A DNA stretch of 64,000 nucleotides from Nocardioides sediminis (GCF_003047295.1 NZ_PZYZ01000006.1:186001-250000), one strand, 5' to 3'; counted from the stretch's first letter, positions 40,191 to 49,362 are shown. The notes: generated by a model from the sequence alone, not told the origin. A program made the numbers and translations.

Positions 40191-41471
40191 TCAGTGCGAC
40201 CCGGGCAGGATCCGTCCCCGCACCTCGCGGAGGGCGGCGTGATGGGCGGGATGGGCCACCCGGTCGAGGTCGTCGAGCAGCCCTTCGAGGCGTCGCGGGA
40301 CCTGCAGCGAGTCTCGGCCGTAGTGCGCGATCTCCTCCATGGCCAGTAGCAGGAGGTCGGCCACGCGATGCGGACGGTGCACCAGCAGGACCGTCCGGTC
40401 GCCCACCACGCGCGGCAGGTCGTGCCGGGTGACCAGCTCACGCGACACGCGGTGCAGCTGGTCGAGGACCTGGACGGCGGTGGTGGGGTCGTTGATCCCC
40501 GGTGAGAGGGCCCGCTCGGCGATGTCGACGAGCTGGCGGACCCCGAAGGCAGCGTCCTGCTCCAGCGTGCGGGCCCGGTCGATGCGCACCAGCGGCCCTG
40601 CCGTCTCGGCCACGGCATCGAGGTCGGCGTCCGTGGCGGTGCCGGCGTTGCGGTGGATCCTGAGCAGTGGCTGACCCTCCACCGCGTAGTCGCCGACGGA
40701 GACGAGCGACTCGATGACCACGTCGTGCTCCGAGGCCACGGCGGCGAGACGGTGGTGGTCGAGCGAGGTGACGTGGCCGGTCCGGTCTCCGCTGTCGACC
40801 TCCCGCAACGCCCAGCCCGCCCGGGGCTCCCACGCGGCGTCGTGGTCGGCCGTCGGCTCCTCGGGGAAGAGCCGTCGGACCAGCCGGACCGTGTCGTTGC
40901 CGAGGTCTCCGACGACGTGTGCCACCTGGATGGACCGGGTGATGTGGTGGATGAACGCGACGAACATCGCCACGCTGGCGGACACCAGCACGAAGGCGAC
41001 CGTGACCGACAGCTGCGGGACGAACGCTCCGCCGCCCTCGAAGTCGCCCTGCACGGAACGCATCACCGTGAGTGAGTACACGAACGACGCGGTGAAGACA
41101 CCCAGGGTGACCTGCGTCGTCCGGCTCTGCAGGAACGTGCCCAGGATGCGCGGGGTGAACTGGCTGCTGGCCAGCTGCAGCACGACGATCGTGATCGAGA
41201 AGACGAGGCCCGTCACCGAGATCATGGCGCTCGCGATGGTGCTCAGCAAGCTGCGTGCGCCGTCCGGACCGCCCTCGAAGACGAACGGCACGTGCTCGGC
41301 GAGCGCGGAGTCCAGCGCCGGGAGGACGAGTCCGAGCACGAAGGCGGCGACGACGATGGCCGTCGGCACCGCCCAGAACGGCTGCCACAGCCGGGCCCAG
41401 GCCGTGTCACGGGGGAGGTCGGGGATCGAGGTCAGCGTGCCGGGACGTGACGCGCTGCCGACCGACTCCAT
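40191..41471 (-). CDS. DUF2254 family membrane protein
   Basis: A 426-residue membrane protein. Four hydrophobic helices occupy the first 190 residues (IVVAAFVLGLVLPAL, ISVTGLVFSITIVVLQLASS, VTLGVFTASFVYSLT, FVLVSASVAMFVAFIHH), followed by a large soluble domain with ALSPGINDPTTAVQVLDQLH, the most conserved DUF2254 block. The family's function is unknown. ATG 41471 is taken as start; a TTG-started extension to 41495 is possible. Isolated gene. Confidence 0.85.
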   Translation of the reverse strand: MESVGSASRPGTLTSIPDLPRDTAWARLWQPFWAVPTAIVVAAFVLGLVLPALDSALAEHVPFVFEGGPDGARSLLSTIASAMISVTGLVFSITIVVLQLASSQFTPRILGTFLQSRTTQVTLGVFTASFVYSLTVMRSVQGDFEGGGAFVPQLSVTVAFVLVSASVAMFVAFIHHITRSIQVAHVVGDLGNDTVRLVRRLFPEEPTADHDAAWEPRAGWALREVDSGDRTGHVTSLDHHRLAAVASEHDVVIESLVSVGDYAVEGQPLLRIHRNAGTATDADLDAVAETAGPLVRIDRARTLEQDAAFGVRQLVDIAERALSPGINDPTTAVQVLDQLHRVSRELVTRHDLPRVVGDRTVLLVHRPHRVADLLLLAMEEIAHYGRDSLQVPRRLEGLLDDLDRVAHPAHHAALREVRGRILPGSH

Positions 41472-41533
41472 CGGCACATCTTGGCACGCGGGCAACCGTT
41501 CCCGGCGGCAGTGCCGGAGAGGTCGTACCCGGC

Positions 41534-42085
41534 TCAGCGCAGCGGCACGAACCGGTAGGCCCCGTGCTCGGTGACCACGGGTCCAGGCATCACCACCAGT
41601 GTCATCCGGCCGGCCACCGGGATGACCATCCGGCCGGTGGGTCCGAGCTGGTCGACGAGCTCGGTGGGCAGCTCGCGGGGTTCGGCCGAGACCAGGATCC
41701 GGTCGTACGGCGCGTGGTCCGGGTCCCCGAGGATCCCCGGGGCCGACTGTGAGATCCGCGCCCAGGGCTGGCGGGTGGCGCCGAGGTTGGCGCTGCCGAA
41801 GGTGACGAGCTCCGGCTCGAGCTCGACCCCGACCACCTCACCGGTCGGACCGACCAGGTGGGCCAGCAGGGCGGTGGTCCAGCCCGACCCGGCCCCGACG
41901 TCGAGCACGCGCTGGCCGGGCCGGACGTCGAGGAGGCGGAGCATCGCCTCGACGGTGCGGGGCTGGGAGTTGGTCTGGCCGGCGGGGATGGCGAGCGGGC
42001 CGTCGTGGGCGGCGCGCCGTCGTACGGCCACGGGCAGGAACCCCGTTCGCGGGTGGGCGAGGAAGGCCTCCTCGACGGCGTCCAT
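41534..42085 (-). CDS. Protein-L-isoaspartate O-methyltransferase-like protein
   Basis: A 183-residue SAM-dependent methyltransferase of the PCMT family. Motif I is VLDVGAGSGWTTALLAHLVG, with the acidic SAM ligand in VVGVELEPELV. The N-terminal LAIPAGQTNSQPRTVEAML matches the substrate loop (usual SQP..VA.M). The enzyme would repair isoaspartyl residues in damaged proteins. A CAGACT box seven bases before ATG 42085 suggests a leaderless start. It is at the short end for the family. Confidence 0.88.
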   Translation of the reverse strand: MDAVEEAFLAHPRTGFLPVAVRRRAAHDGPLAIPAGQTNSQPRTVEAMLRLLDVRPGQRVLDVGAGSGWTTALLAHLVGPTGEVVGVELEPELVTFGSANLGATRQPWARISQSAPGILGDPDHAPYDRILVSAEPRELPTELVDQLGPTGRMVIPVAGRMTLVVMPGPVVTEHGAYRFVPLR

Positions 42086-42116
42086 GCCCTCGAGTCTGGC
42101 CCGGACAGCACGAGAC

Positions 42117-42143
42117 GGCCACCCCTCGGGGGAAGGGGTGGCC
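42117..42143 (-). terminator. Terminator hairpin after the repeat-rich anti-sigma-like gene
   Basis: GGCCACCCCT and AGGGGTGGCC form a perfect ten-base stem with a seven-base loop, 28 bases past the stop of the gene at 42171. No T-run. Confidence 0.7.
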
Positions 42144-42170
42144 GCCTCGGCTCGGGGGGAGGAGAAAGGT

Positions 42171-43115
42171 CTAGCGGTTGCCGGCGGTCGCCGGCTTGCC
42201 CTTGCCGGCGGGCTTGCCGGCGTCGGTGGGCTTGCCGGCGTCGGTGGGCTTGCCCTTGTCCGCGGGGGACGGGGCGGTGGTGGGCTTGCCGGTCGCGGCC
42301 TGGGTGGGCCGGGTGGTCGGCGCGGTGGTGGGCTTGCCGGTCGCGGCCTGGGTCGGCCGGGTGGTCGGCTTGCCGGTGGCGGCCTGCGTGGGCCGGGTCG
42401 TCGGCACCGAGGTGGGCTTGCCGGTCGCCTGGGGCTCGCCGACCAGGGTCACGCAGTAGGTCGCGATGCCGTCCTTGCTGCCGGCGGCGGTCGCCAGCGC
42501 GGTGAAGGCGGCGCTGTCGAGGGCCTTGCCGTGGGCCGACTTGTCGCTGGCCTGGAAGGCCTTGCAGAGGCCCTCGAGGTTGGGGCTGGGCGCGGCCCCG
42601 TCAGTGGGCGAGGCGTCCTCGGTCGTCTCGGTGGCGTCCGCGGACTCGGTCTCGGTGGCCGTCTCCGTGGCGGTGGCCGTCTCCGTGGCGGTGGCGCTCT
42701 CGGAGGCGGTGGGCACCTCGGTCGCGGTCTCGCCGGCCGACTCGCTGGGCGTGGTGCGGCTCTTGGCGACGGACTCGGTGGCCGTGTCGGACGCCTGGTC
42801 CGGCAGGGTCGGCAGGTGGCCGGTGGCGGCGAGCGCGAAGCCGCCGGAGGTGACGGCGACGACGAGACCCGTGGCGACGACGGCGCGGACGGCAGCGGTG
42901 CGGGGCGTGGTGGGGGACATCTCTCTCCTCGTGCGGGGGGCAGGAGCAAGACGAGCGGCGTGGAACGCGGCCACCACGGCGTCCTCGCGGCGCAGCTCGT
43001 CGGCGGCGGCCGGGGCGCGCAGCGCCTCCAGGGCCTCGGCGACGGGCCGGCCGGACTCCGCCGGCGCATCGAGGATGCGGTCGGCGTCGCGGCGTGACAG
43101 GTGGTGGTTGCTCAT
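42171..43115 (-). CDS. Repeat-rich membrane partner of an ECF sigma factor
   Basis: A 314-residue protein. The first 65 residues are cytoplasmic (ADRILDAPAESGRPVAEALE), with one membrane helix at about 76-97. Outside follows a Thr/Glu/Ala-rich stretch (TATETATATETATE), a small domain with cysteines (LEGLCKAF, IATYCVTL) and a C-terminal repeat region with three TTRPTQAATGKP-like units and DAGKPTDAGKP ending. The overlap of four bases with the sigma gene makes it the likely membrane-bound regulator. The tail may span the cell wall. The repeat number could vary between strains. Confidence 0.78.
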   Translation of the reverse strand: MSNHHLSRRDADRILDAPAESGRPVAEALEALRAPAAADELRREDAVVAAFHAARLAPAPRTRREMSPTTPRTAAVRAVVATGLVVAVTSGGFALAATGHLPTLPDQASDTATESVAKSRTTPSESAGETATEVPTASESATATETATATETATETESADATETTEDASPTDGAAPSPNLEGLCKAFQASDKSAHGKALDSAAFTALATAAGSKDGIATYCVTLVGEPQATGKPTSVPTTRPTQAATGKPTTRPTQAATGKPTTAPTTRPTQAATGKPTTAPSPADKGKPTDAGKPTDAGKPAGKGKPATAGNR

Positions 43116-43726
43116 CTCAGTCCCTCAGCGTCGAAGGAGGACGAAGTGTCACGGGTCCGCGCGACATTTCTCGTACGGTCGTGCTCGAGCCGTCGGGACA
43201 GGGCCCTGAGGCCCCGGTGCGTGGCGCTGCGGACGGCGCCGGGACGCTTGCCGAGGATCTTCGCCGCAGTGGGGGCGTCGAAGCCGAGCACGGTGCGCAG
43301 CATGATCGCCTCGGCCTGGTCGGCCGGCAGGTCGGCCACCAGCGCGAGCGCGGCCTCGGTGCCCAGCGCGTCCACCACGTCCGCGGCGACGTCGAGGTCG
43401 GCGGGCCGGTCGAGCACCTCGGTCAGCTCGACGTCGGCCAGCGGTTGCCGCTGTCGGCGGCGCAGGTGGTCCAGCGCGCGGTGGCGCCCGATCGTGGTGA
43501 GCCACCCACGGAAGCCGTCGCCACCTCCCGAGAAGCGGTCGAGGTCCCGGAACGCCTGGGCCCACGCCTCGCTGGCGACGTCCTCGGCCTCGTCCGGACC
43601 GACCAGCACCGTGAGGTAGCGCAGCAGCGGAGGGTGCACCTGCCGGTAGACCGTCCGCAGGGCGTCCTCGTCGCCGGCGAGCATCCGCTCCACGTAGGCG
43701 TCGAGCGGATCGGGGTGGTGGGTCAT
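43112..43726 (-). CDS. ECF RNA polymerase sigma factor
   Basis: A 204-residue sigma factor. Region 2: HPPLLRYLTVLVGPDEAEDV and FRGWLTTIGRHRALDHLRR. Region 4: LPADQAEAIMLRTVLGFDAP and KILGKRPGAVRSATHRGLRA. The region 4 segment is longer at the end than average. It is coupled to the repeat-rich membrane partner by ATGA. Target promoters are not identifiable; GGGAAC elements lie upstream (43752-43770 hairpin), a weak hint of ECF-type self-control. Confidence 0.92.
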   Translation of the reverse strand: MTHHPDPLDAYVERMLAGDEDALRTVYRQVHPPLLRYLTVLVGPDEAEDVASEAWAQAFRDLDRFSGGGDGFRGWLTTIGRHRALDHLRRRQRQPLADVELTEVLDRPADLDVAADVVDALGTEAALALVADLPADQAEAIMLRTVLGFDAPTAAKILGKRPGAVRSATHRGLRALSRRLEHDRTRNVARTRDTSSSFDAEGLR

Positions 43727-43751
43727 CGGCGTCGGTTCTACCCCATGACCC

Positions 43752-43770
43752 GTTCCCGCGTCACGGGAAC
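43752..43770 (-). terminator. Weak hairpin after the DUF1295 gene
   Basis: GTTCCCG and CGGGAAC form a seven-base stem with a five-base loop, 17 bases past the DUF1295 stop. It could end the sigK operon. The GGGAAC sequence may instead be a -35 element for the next sigma gene. Confidence 0.35.
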
Positions 43771-43786
43771 GTCGTGCCCGAGCCGC

Positions 43787-44578
43787 TCAGGAGCGGCCGC
43801 GCCCCAGACCGGGCGGCCGCGGGACGAACAACGGCACCCGGGCGGCGTACTCGTCCCATCCCGGTCGCTTCGACATGGTCTTCTCCAGCAGCCGGGCGCC
43901 GGTCACGTTGCGGATGAAGAACGTCATCGCGGCCGGCGCGAACACCGTCGCGAGCCCCGGGACCCAGCCGAGCGAGAGCGCGCCGGCGACCCAGATGCCC
44001 CACCACACGCAGGCGTCCCCGAAGTAGTTGGGGTGCCGCGTCCATCCCCACAGGCCCGTGTCCAGCACGGGCGGGCGCTGGTCGCGGGGGCGGGAGCGGT
44101 ACGCCGCGAGCTGGGCGTCGCCGACGACCTCGAAGAACACGCCGACCGCCCACACGGCCACGCCGAGCCACACCACCGGCCACCAGAGGACGTCGTACGC
44201 CGCAGCGACGTGCAGCGGGAAGGAGATCAGCCACGCCACGACGGCCTGGGTGAGGAAGACTCGCACCAGGACCTTGCCCGCGCCGGCGTGCCAGCCGGGT
44301 CCGCCGAGCATCTCCTCGTAGCGTGGGTCCTCGCCATGGCCCTTGGAGCGGCGCGCGATGTGCCACGCGAGCCGCCCGCCCCACAGGGTGACCAGCACGG
44401 CGAGCAGCCAGGAGTGGGCGTCGGGCCAGGCGAGCGCCAGCACGAGCGCGACGGCGACGAACACCGACCCCCAGGCGACGTCGACGACCGCGACCCGGTC
44501 GACCCGCCGGCTGACCGCCGCCGTGACGCCCATGACCGCGAGGGCCACGAGGAGGGCGACGAGGCTCTGCGTGATCAT
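43787..44578 (-). CDS. DUF1295 membrane protein (steroid reductase/ICMT-like)
   Basis: A 263-residue integral membrane protein with about six helices. The C-terminal motif DTGLWGWTRHPNYFGDACVW is the signature of DUF1295/steroid 5-alpha-reductase-like and isoprenylcysteine methyltransferase-like proteins, which use NADPH or SAM. It is the last gene of the sigK operon, seven bases from the CFA-like gene, and corresponds by position to Rv0446c of Mycobacterium tuberculosis. It probably modifies a lipid made by the two methyltransferases upstream. Confidence 0.9.
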   Translation of the reverse strand: MITQSLVALLVALAVMGVTAAVSRRVDRVAVVDVAWGSVFVAVALVLALAWPDAHSWLLAVLVTLWGGRLAWHIARRSKGHGEDPRYEEMLGGPGWHAGAGKVLVRVFLTQAVVAWLISFPLHVAAAYDVLWWPVVWLGVAVWAVGVFFEVVGDAQLAAYRSRPRDQRPPVLDTGLWGWTRHPNYFGDACVWWGIWVAGALSLGWVPGLATVFAPAAMTFFIRNVTGARLLEKTMSKRPGWDEYAARVPLFVPRPPGLGRGRS

Positions 44579-44585
44579 GCGGGTG

Positions 44586-45899
44586 TCACCACGTGCGGAC
44601 GGCGGGCAGCGTGTGCGGTGCGCCGGGGCGCACGGCCAGGATCTGGTCGACGCCCATCCGGCCGTCGCGGAAGGCCATGCCGCCCCCGACGAGGTAGAGG
44701 CGCCACACGCGGACGACCTCCTCGCCGACGAGCTCGGTCAGGCGTGGGACGTTGGCCTCGAAGCGCTCGAGCCACCCGGCGACGGTCAGGACGTAGTGCT
44801 CGCGCATCGCGTGCACGTCGCGCACCTCCAGGCCTCCGGCCTCGATGAGCCCGACGGTCTCGCCGACCGGGCGCATGTGCATGTCGGGGGCGATGAAGGA
44901 CTCGATGAACGGCCCGCCGCCGGGGTGCTTGCCGCCGCCGCGGCCCTGCCGCGACATCTGCTGCACGAGCACCCGGCCGCCGGGCCGGACCGCGCGCCGC
45001 AGCACCTCGACGTACGTCGGGTAGTTGGCCTCGCCGACGTGCTCGCCCATCTCGAGCGACCCGACGGCGTCGAAGTGGTCGCGCTCGGGCACCTCGCGGT
45101 AGTCCTGGAGGCGGATCTCGACGCGGTCGCCGAGGCCGCGCTCGGCGATGCGGGCGTCGATGAACCCCTTCTGCGCCGCGGCGATCGTCACGCCGACCAC
45201 CTGCGCACCGAAGTGCTCGGCGGCGTGCAGGGACAGCGAGCCCCACCCGCACCCGACGTCGAGCAGGCGCATGCCGGGCTCGAGGCCGAGCTTGGTGCAC
45301 ACGAGGTCGAGCTTGGCGCGCTGCGCCTCCTCGAGCGTGGTGCCGGGCGTGACGTGGTAGCCGCAGCTGTAGGCCATCTGCGGCTCGAGGACGAGGGAGT
45401 AGAACTCGTTGGAGAGGTCGTAGTGGTGGCTGATCGCCGACCGGTCGCGGCCCAGCGTGTGCAGGCGTCCCTTGATCCGCGCCTGGGAGGCGGGCGGCGC
45501 CGGCGGGCGGCCGAGCACGCCGAGGCCGGCGGCGGTGCGCAGCGCGTCGACCATCGCCCGCGGGGAGAGGCGGGGCCCGGACAGGCCACGCTCGGCGCCC
45601 ACCGCGAACGCGTGGGTGAGGGCGGAGTCGAGGTCCCAGCCGTCCTGCTCTGGGACGTCGAGCTCCCCGGTCACGTAGGCCTGGGCCGCGCCGAGCTCCC
45701 CGGGGTGCCAGAGGAGCCGCCGCAGTGCGTCGGGCGAGCGCAGCACGACCAGCGGCGCGTCCTCCGGGCCGGCGACCGAGCCGTCCCACACCTGCAGGCG
45801 CACCGGCAGGTCGCCGGCGAGGAAGGGGCGGGCGGCCTCGGCGAGGCGCTGGGCGATGCCGTCGCTGGTCGTCCGCGGGGGCGTGGTGGTCGCGGTCAT
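44586..45899 (-). CDS. Cyclopropane-fatty-acyl-phospholipid synthase-like methyltransferase (second)
   Basis: A 437-residue SAM-dependent lipid methyltransferase. The family blocks are SHHYDLSNEFYSLVLEPQMA followed by YSCGYH, MRLLDVGCGWGSLSLHAAEH (SAM site), and VGSLEMGEHVGEANYP. Such enzymes add a methylene or methyl group to a double bond in membrane fatty acids. Its start overlaps the stop of the first methyltransferase gene by one base. The long Arg/Ala N-terminal domain is normal for full-length CFA synthases. Product (cyclopropane or 10-methyl chain) is not decided by sequence. Confidence 0.92.
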   Translation of the reverse strand: MTATTTPPRTTSDGIAQRLAEAARPFLAGDLPVRLQVWDGSVAGPEDAPLVVLRSPDALRRLLWHPGELGAAQAYVTGELDVPEQDGWDLDSALTHAFAVGAERGLSGPRLSPRAMVDALRTAAGLGVLGRPPAPPASQARIKGRLHTLGRDRSAISHHYDLSNEFYSLVLEPQMAYSCGYHVTPGTTLEEAQRAKLDLVCTKLGLEPGMRLLDVGCGWGSLSLHAAEHFGAQVVGVTIAAAQKGFIDARIAERGLGDRVEIRLQDYREVPERDHFDAVGSLEMGEHVGEANYPTYVEVLRRAVRPGGRVLVQQMSRQGRGGGKHPGGGPFIESFIAPDMHMRPVGETVGLIEAGGLEVRDVHAMREHYVLTVAGWLERFEANVPRLTELVGEEVVRVWRLYLVGGGMAFRDGRMGVDQILAVRPGAPHTLPAVRTW

Positions 45900-47278
45900 C
45901 AGGCCTCCCGGCCGAAGGTCAGCTGCTGGACGTCGATGTAGCCGCTGGCGAAGCCGGCGCGCGAGTAGGCCAGGTAGAAGTGCCAGATCCGCAGGAAGAG
46001 CTCGTCGAAGCCGAGCCCGAGCACCTCCTCGCGCCGGGCGAGGAACGTCTGGTCCCAGCGCCGCAGCGTCTCGGCGTAATGGCTGCCCATGGAGAGCCGC
46101 CCGGTCAGCCGCAGGCTCGTCGCCTCGCGGGTGACCTGGTCGATCACCTCGGTGCTGGGCAGGAAGCCGCCGGGGAAGATGTACTTGGTGATCCAGGTGT
46201 GCGTGCCACGGGTGGCCAGCATCCGGTCGTGCGGCATGGTGATCGCCTGGATGGAGACCTTCCCGCCGGGGGCGAGCACCCGGTCGATGGTCCGGAAGTA
46301 GGTGCCCCAGAACTCGTGGCCGACGGCCTCGATCATCTCGACCGAGAGCACGGCGTCGTACGTCGCGCCGTCCTGCCCGAGGGCGCGGTAGTCGAGGAGC
46401 TCGATCCGGACGCGGTCGGTGAGGCCGGCCTCCGCGACCCGCCGCTCGGCCAGCTCGAGCTGCTCCACCGAGAGGGTGATCGAGTGGACCGTCGCGCCCC
46501 GACGGGCGGCCCGGATCGCGAGCTCGCCCCAGCCGGTGCCGATCTCGAGGACCCGGGTGCCGTCGGTGACGCCGGCCTCGTCGAGGAGGCGCTCGATCTT
46601 GCGGCCCTGGGCCTCGGCGAAGTCGGGCGTGTGGGTGCGGGGGTCGCCGACGTCGACGCCCTCCGGCGGGGCCGCGACCAGGAAGTGGTCGGTGTCGGCG
46701 TCGGTGTCGCGGATCTCCACCAGCGAGGTGTCGAAGAGCGCGGAGGAGTAGCTGAGCGTCTCGTCGAGGAAGAGCGCGAAGAGGTCGTTGGACAGGTCGT
46801 AGTGGTGCGAGATGTTGGCCTGGCTGTTGTCCTCGGTGCTCACCTGGTGGCTGGGGGTGCGGTGAGTGACCAGCGCGCGGAGCTTCTGCAGGGAGCCGGG
46901 GACCAGGGTGGCGATGCGGGCCGCGGGCACGGTGAGGAAGCCGGCCACGTCGTCGGCGTCCCAGGCGCCGGTCAGGTAGGACTCACCGAAGCCGATGAGC
47001 CCGTCGCGCCCGAGCCGGGCGTAGAACTCGTCGGGCCGGTGCACCCGCATGACGGGACCACCCCGCCCGAAGGTCAGTCCGCTGGGCTCCTCGACCACGG
47101 TGATCGCGAGGCGGCGGACGGCTGCCCGGAAGAGCTTGCGCGCGACCGCGGCCGAGACGGCGGTGCGGGGCCCCTTGCGCAGGGGCTCGAGCGCGGGGAG
47201 GCGGTCGGCGACGGCGCGGGCCTGCTCGGCGTCGGTGGGCCTGGAGGTCCCGGGGGCGGGCGAGTGGTCGAGCGTCAT
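45899..47278 (-). CDS. Cyclopropane-fatty-acyl-phospholipid synthase-like methyltransferase (first)
   Basis: A 459-residue homologue of the next gene. It has SHHYDLSNDLFALFLDETLS, VLEIGTGWGELAIRAARRGA and VEMIEAVGHEFWGTYFRTID, and the C-terminal RIWHFYLAYSRAGFASGYI. It starts at ATG 47278, four bases inside the end of the FAD/DUF1365 gene. By position it corresponds to UfaA1 (Rv0447c) at the mycobacterial sigK locus. Together with the other methyltransferase it suggests two-step or alternative modification of unsaturated membrane lipids under SigK control. Confidence 0.92.
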   Translation of the reverse strand: MTLDHSPAPGTSRPTDAEQARAVADRLPALEPLRKGPRTAVSAAVARKLFRAAVRRLAITVVEEPSGLTFGRGGPVMRVHRPDEFYARLGRDGLIGFGESYLTGAWDADDVAGFLTVPAARIATLVPGSLQKLRALVTHRTPSHQVSTEDNSQANISHHYDLSNDLFALFLDETLSYSSALFDTSLVEIRDTDADTDHFLVAAPPEGVDVGDPRTHTPDFAEAQGRKIERLLDEAGVTDGTRVLEIGTGWGELAIRAARRGATVHSITLSVEQLELAERRVAEAGLTDRVRIELLDYRALGQDGATYDAVLSVEMIEAVGHEFWGTYFRTIDRVLAPGGKVSIQAITMPHDRMLATRGTHTWITKYIFPGGFLPSTEVIDQVTREATSLRLTGRLSMGSHYAETLRRWDQTFLARREEVLGLGFDELFLRIWHFYLAYSRAGFASGYIDVQQLTFGREA

Positions 47279-49362
47279 CGGACACCTTCCTGGTGGTGGG
47301 AGGGACGGGGACGGACGGGGAGGCGGCGCGCCCACAGCCAGGTGCCGTGGAGGCGGATCAGCACGCTGCCCCGCAGGGCCGCGCCGAGCGTCCGGCGGAC
47401 CGGCACGTCGCTGCGCGTCCCGGTCAGCGAGGCACTGAAGGGCGCAGCGCCCTTGCCGTCGGCGTCGTCGTGGCCACGCAGGGTGACCGCGACGTGCAGC
47501 CGGTCGGTGGGCACCGGCACGGCGATGTCGTACCAGCCGTCGACGCCGTGGAAGGGCGAGACGTACATCGCCTTGTCGGTGCGCGCGCGGCCCTGCTCGT
47601 CGGGGTGGACGAGGTAGGCGTGCCGGTCGCCGTAGGTGTTGTGCACCTCGACCACGACCGCCGCCTGGGCGCCCGAGTCGTCGAAACACCAGAACACGCT
47701 GATCGGGTTGAAGCAGTGGCCCAGCGTGCGCGGGTGGGCGGCCATCAGGATCCGGCCCGCCGGCCGGCCGTCACGGCCGGTCCCCAGCGAGACGCCGTTG
47801 TCGGCGAGGAACGACTCGACGTTGGCGCGCAGCGTCCTGCCGGGGTCGCCGAGGTGGTCCCGCGCCTCGAACCGGGCGAGCCGACCGTGGTCGGGCAGGT
47901 CGTCGAGGTCCACGAGCCAGAAGGTCGAGCGGTGCTCGAAGCTGCGGGTGAAGGGGGTACGGCGGGTGTGCCGGATGGTCGTCTCGAAGCGACCGGGGCG
48001 CACGGGCGCAGCCGCGTCGGGTCGCACCCAGGGCAGGCCGAGCCGGGTGGCCGCGGCCAGGCCGGAGCGCGCGCCGTCCTCGTGGAACCCCCAGCCGTGG
48101 TAGGCCCCGGCGAACACGACGCGGTCGGTGTCGATCTCGGGCAGACGGGCCTGCGCCGCGACCGACTCGGGGGTGTAGAGCGGGTGCTCGTACTCCATCC
48201 GGTCGATGACGGTGGCCGGGTCGACGAGGTGCTCACCGCCGAGCGTCACCAGGTAGTGCGTCTCGGTGGGGAGGCGCTGGAGCCGGGTGAGGTCGTAGGT
48301 GACCGTCACCCCGCCGGTGGCGTCCACCGGTCGCTGGAAGTTCCACGACGAGCGGGCCCGGACCGCCTCCGGCAGCAGGGAGGTGTCGGTGTGCAGCAGG
48401 GCGGTGTTGGGCGAGTAGGGCATCGCGCCCAGGACCTCGCGCTGCAGCGGGGTCGGCGACTCGAGCATGCTGAGCGCCTGCGAGGGATGCGTGGCGACGA
48501 CCACCGCGTCGTACGACGTGGTCTCGCCGTTGCCGTCGGTCACCTCGACGCCGTCCGCGGTCTCCAGCACCGAGGTCACCTTGGTGCCCAGCCGGATCTC
48601 GGGCAGGTGCTCGGCGACGGCCGCGACGTAGGTCGCCGAGCCGCCGGTCACGGTCCGCCACTGCGGCGAGCCGAAGATACCGAGCATCCCGTGGTGGTCG
48701 AGGAAGGTGAACAGGTAGCGCGCCGGGTAGTCCAGGGACATCTCCGGGTCGCACGACCACACCGCGGCCACCAGCGGCTCCATGAAGTGCCGCACGAAGT
48801 GGGCGCTGAAGCCGCCCTCGTCGAGGAACGCCCGCAGCGTCTGGTCGTCCCCCGCAGCGCGGTTAGTTTGGGACGAATTGGTGGGCGAGACCGGCAGAAT
48901 CCGACCATTTCGTCCCAAACTATCCGGGGAAGATGCGGCCAGGAGGGCTCGGGCCCGGCGGTGGAAGCGCGGGATCTCGGCGAGCATCCGCCAGTGCGTG
49001 GGCGAGGCCAGCGCGGCCCGGGTCGGGAACAGGCCCGAGGCGCCGAGCGCGCCGGCGTACTCCACCCCGGTGGCCTGGTCGGAGACCGAGAGCGACATCT
49101 CCGAGGCCTGGGTGGCGATGCCGAGCTCGGCGAAGAGCCGCAGCAGCGTCGGGTACGTGCGCCGGTTGTGGACGATGAAGCCGGTGTCGATGCGCAGCTC
49201 ACCGTCGGCGGTCGGCACGACGTGGGTGTCGGCGTGGCCGCCGAGGCGCTCGTCGGCCTCGAAGAGCGTCACGTGCGCGGTGCGGGAGGCGACGTAGGCG
49301 GCGGTCAGCCCGGACACGCCGGAGCCGACGACGGCGATGCGTCGCGGGGCGGTGGAGCTCAT
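47275..49362 (-). CDS. FAD-dependent oxidoreductase fused to DUF1365, with palindromic insert
   Basis: A 695-residue fusion. Residues 1-430 are an FAD-binding amine-oxidase-like protein with RRIAVVGSGVSGLTAAYVAS at the N-terminus and VVFAGAYHGWGFHEDGARSG at the end. Residues about 450-690 are DUF1365 (HTRRTPFTRSFEHRSTFWLV, HPRTLGHCFNPISVFWCFDD). In M. tuberculosis these are two genes, Rv0449c and Rv0448c. After RARALLA, a stretch of about 22 residues containing DSLGRNGRILPVSPTNSS is encoded by a palindrome (48861-48925) and is not expected in the family. GTG/ATG overlaps of four bases link it to rskA and the methyltransferase gene. Confidence 0.9.
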   Translation of the reverse strand: MSSTAPRRIAVVGSGVSGLTAAYVASRTAHVTLFEADERLGGHADTHVVPTADGELRIDTGFIVHNRRTYPTLLRLFAELGIATQASEMSLSVSDQATGVEYAGALGASGLFPTRAALASPTHWRMLAEIPRFHRRARALLAASSPDSLGRNGRILPVSPTNSSQTNRAAGDDQTLRAFLDEGGFSAHFVRHFMEPLVAAVWSCDPEMSLDYPARYLFTFLDHHGMLGIFGSPQWRTVTGGSATYVAAVAEHLPEIRLGTKVTSVLETADGVEVTDGNGETTSYDAVVVATHPSQALSMLESPTPLQREVLGAMPYSPNTALLHTDTSLLPEAVRARSSWNFQRPVDATGGVTVTYDLTRLQRLPTETHYLVTLGGEHLVDPATVIDRMEYEHPLYTPESVAAQARLPEIDTDRVVFAGAYHGWGFHEDGARSGLAAATRLGLPWVRPDAAAPVRPGRFETTIRHTRRTPFTRSFEHRSTFWLVDLDDLPDHGRLARFEARDHLGDPGRTLRANVESFLADNGVSLGTGRDGRPAGRILMAAHPRTLGHCFNPISVFWCFDDSGAQAAVVVEVHNTYGDRHAYLVHPDEQGRARTDKAMYVSPFHGVDGWYDIAVPVPTDRLHVAVTLRGHDDADGKGAAPFSASLTGTRSDVPVRRTLGAALRGSVLIRLHGTWLWARRLPVRPRPSHHQEGVR
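48861..48925. repeat. Palindromic element inside the FAD oxidoreductase gene
   Basis: AGTTTGGGACGAATTGGT (48865-48882) and ACCATTTCGTCCCAAACT (48904-48921) pair with one mismatch; the arms extend to 22 bases with two mismatches. The loop is 21 bases. The arms are only about half G+C, far below the surrounding gene, marking it as inserted. The reading frame stays open through it. Confidence 0.85.
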
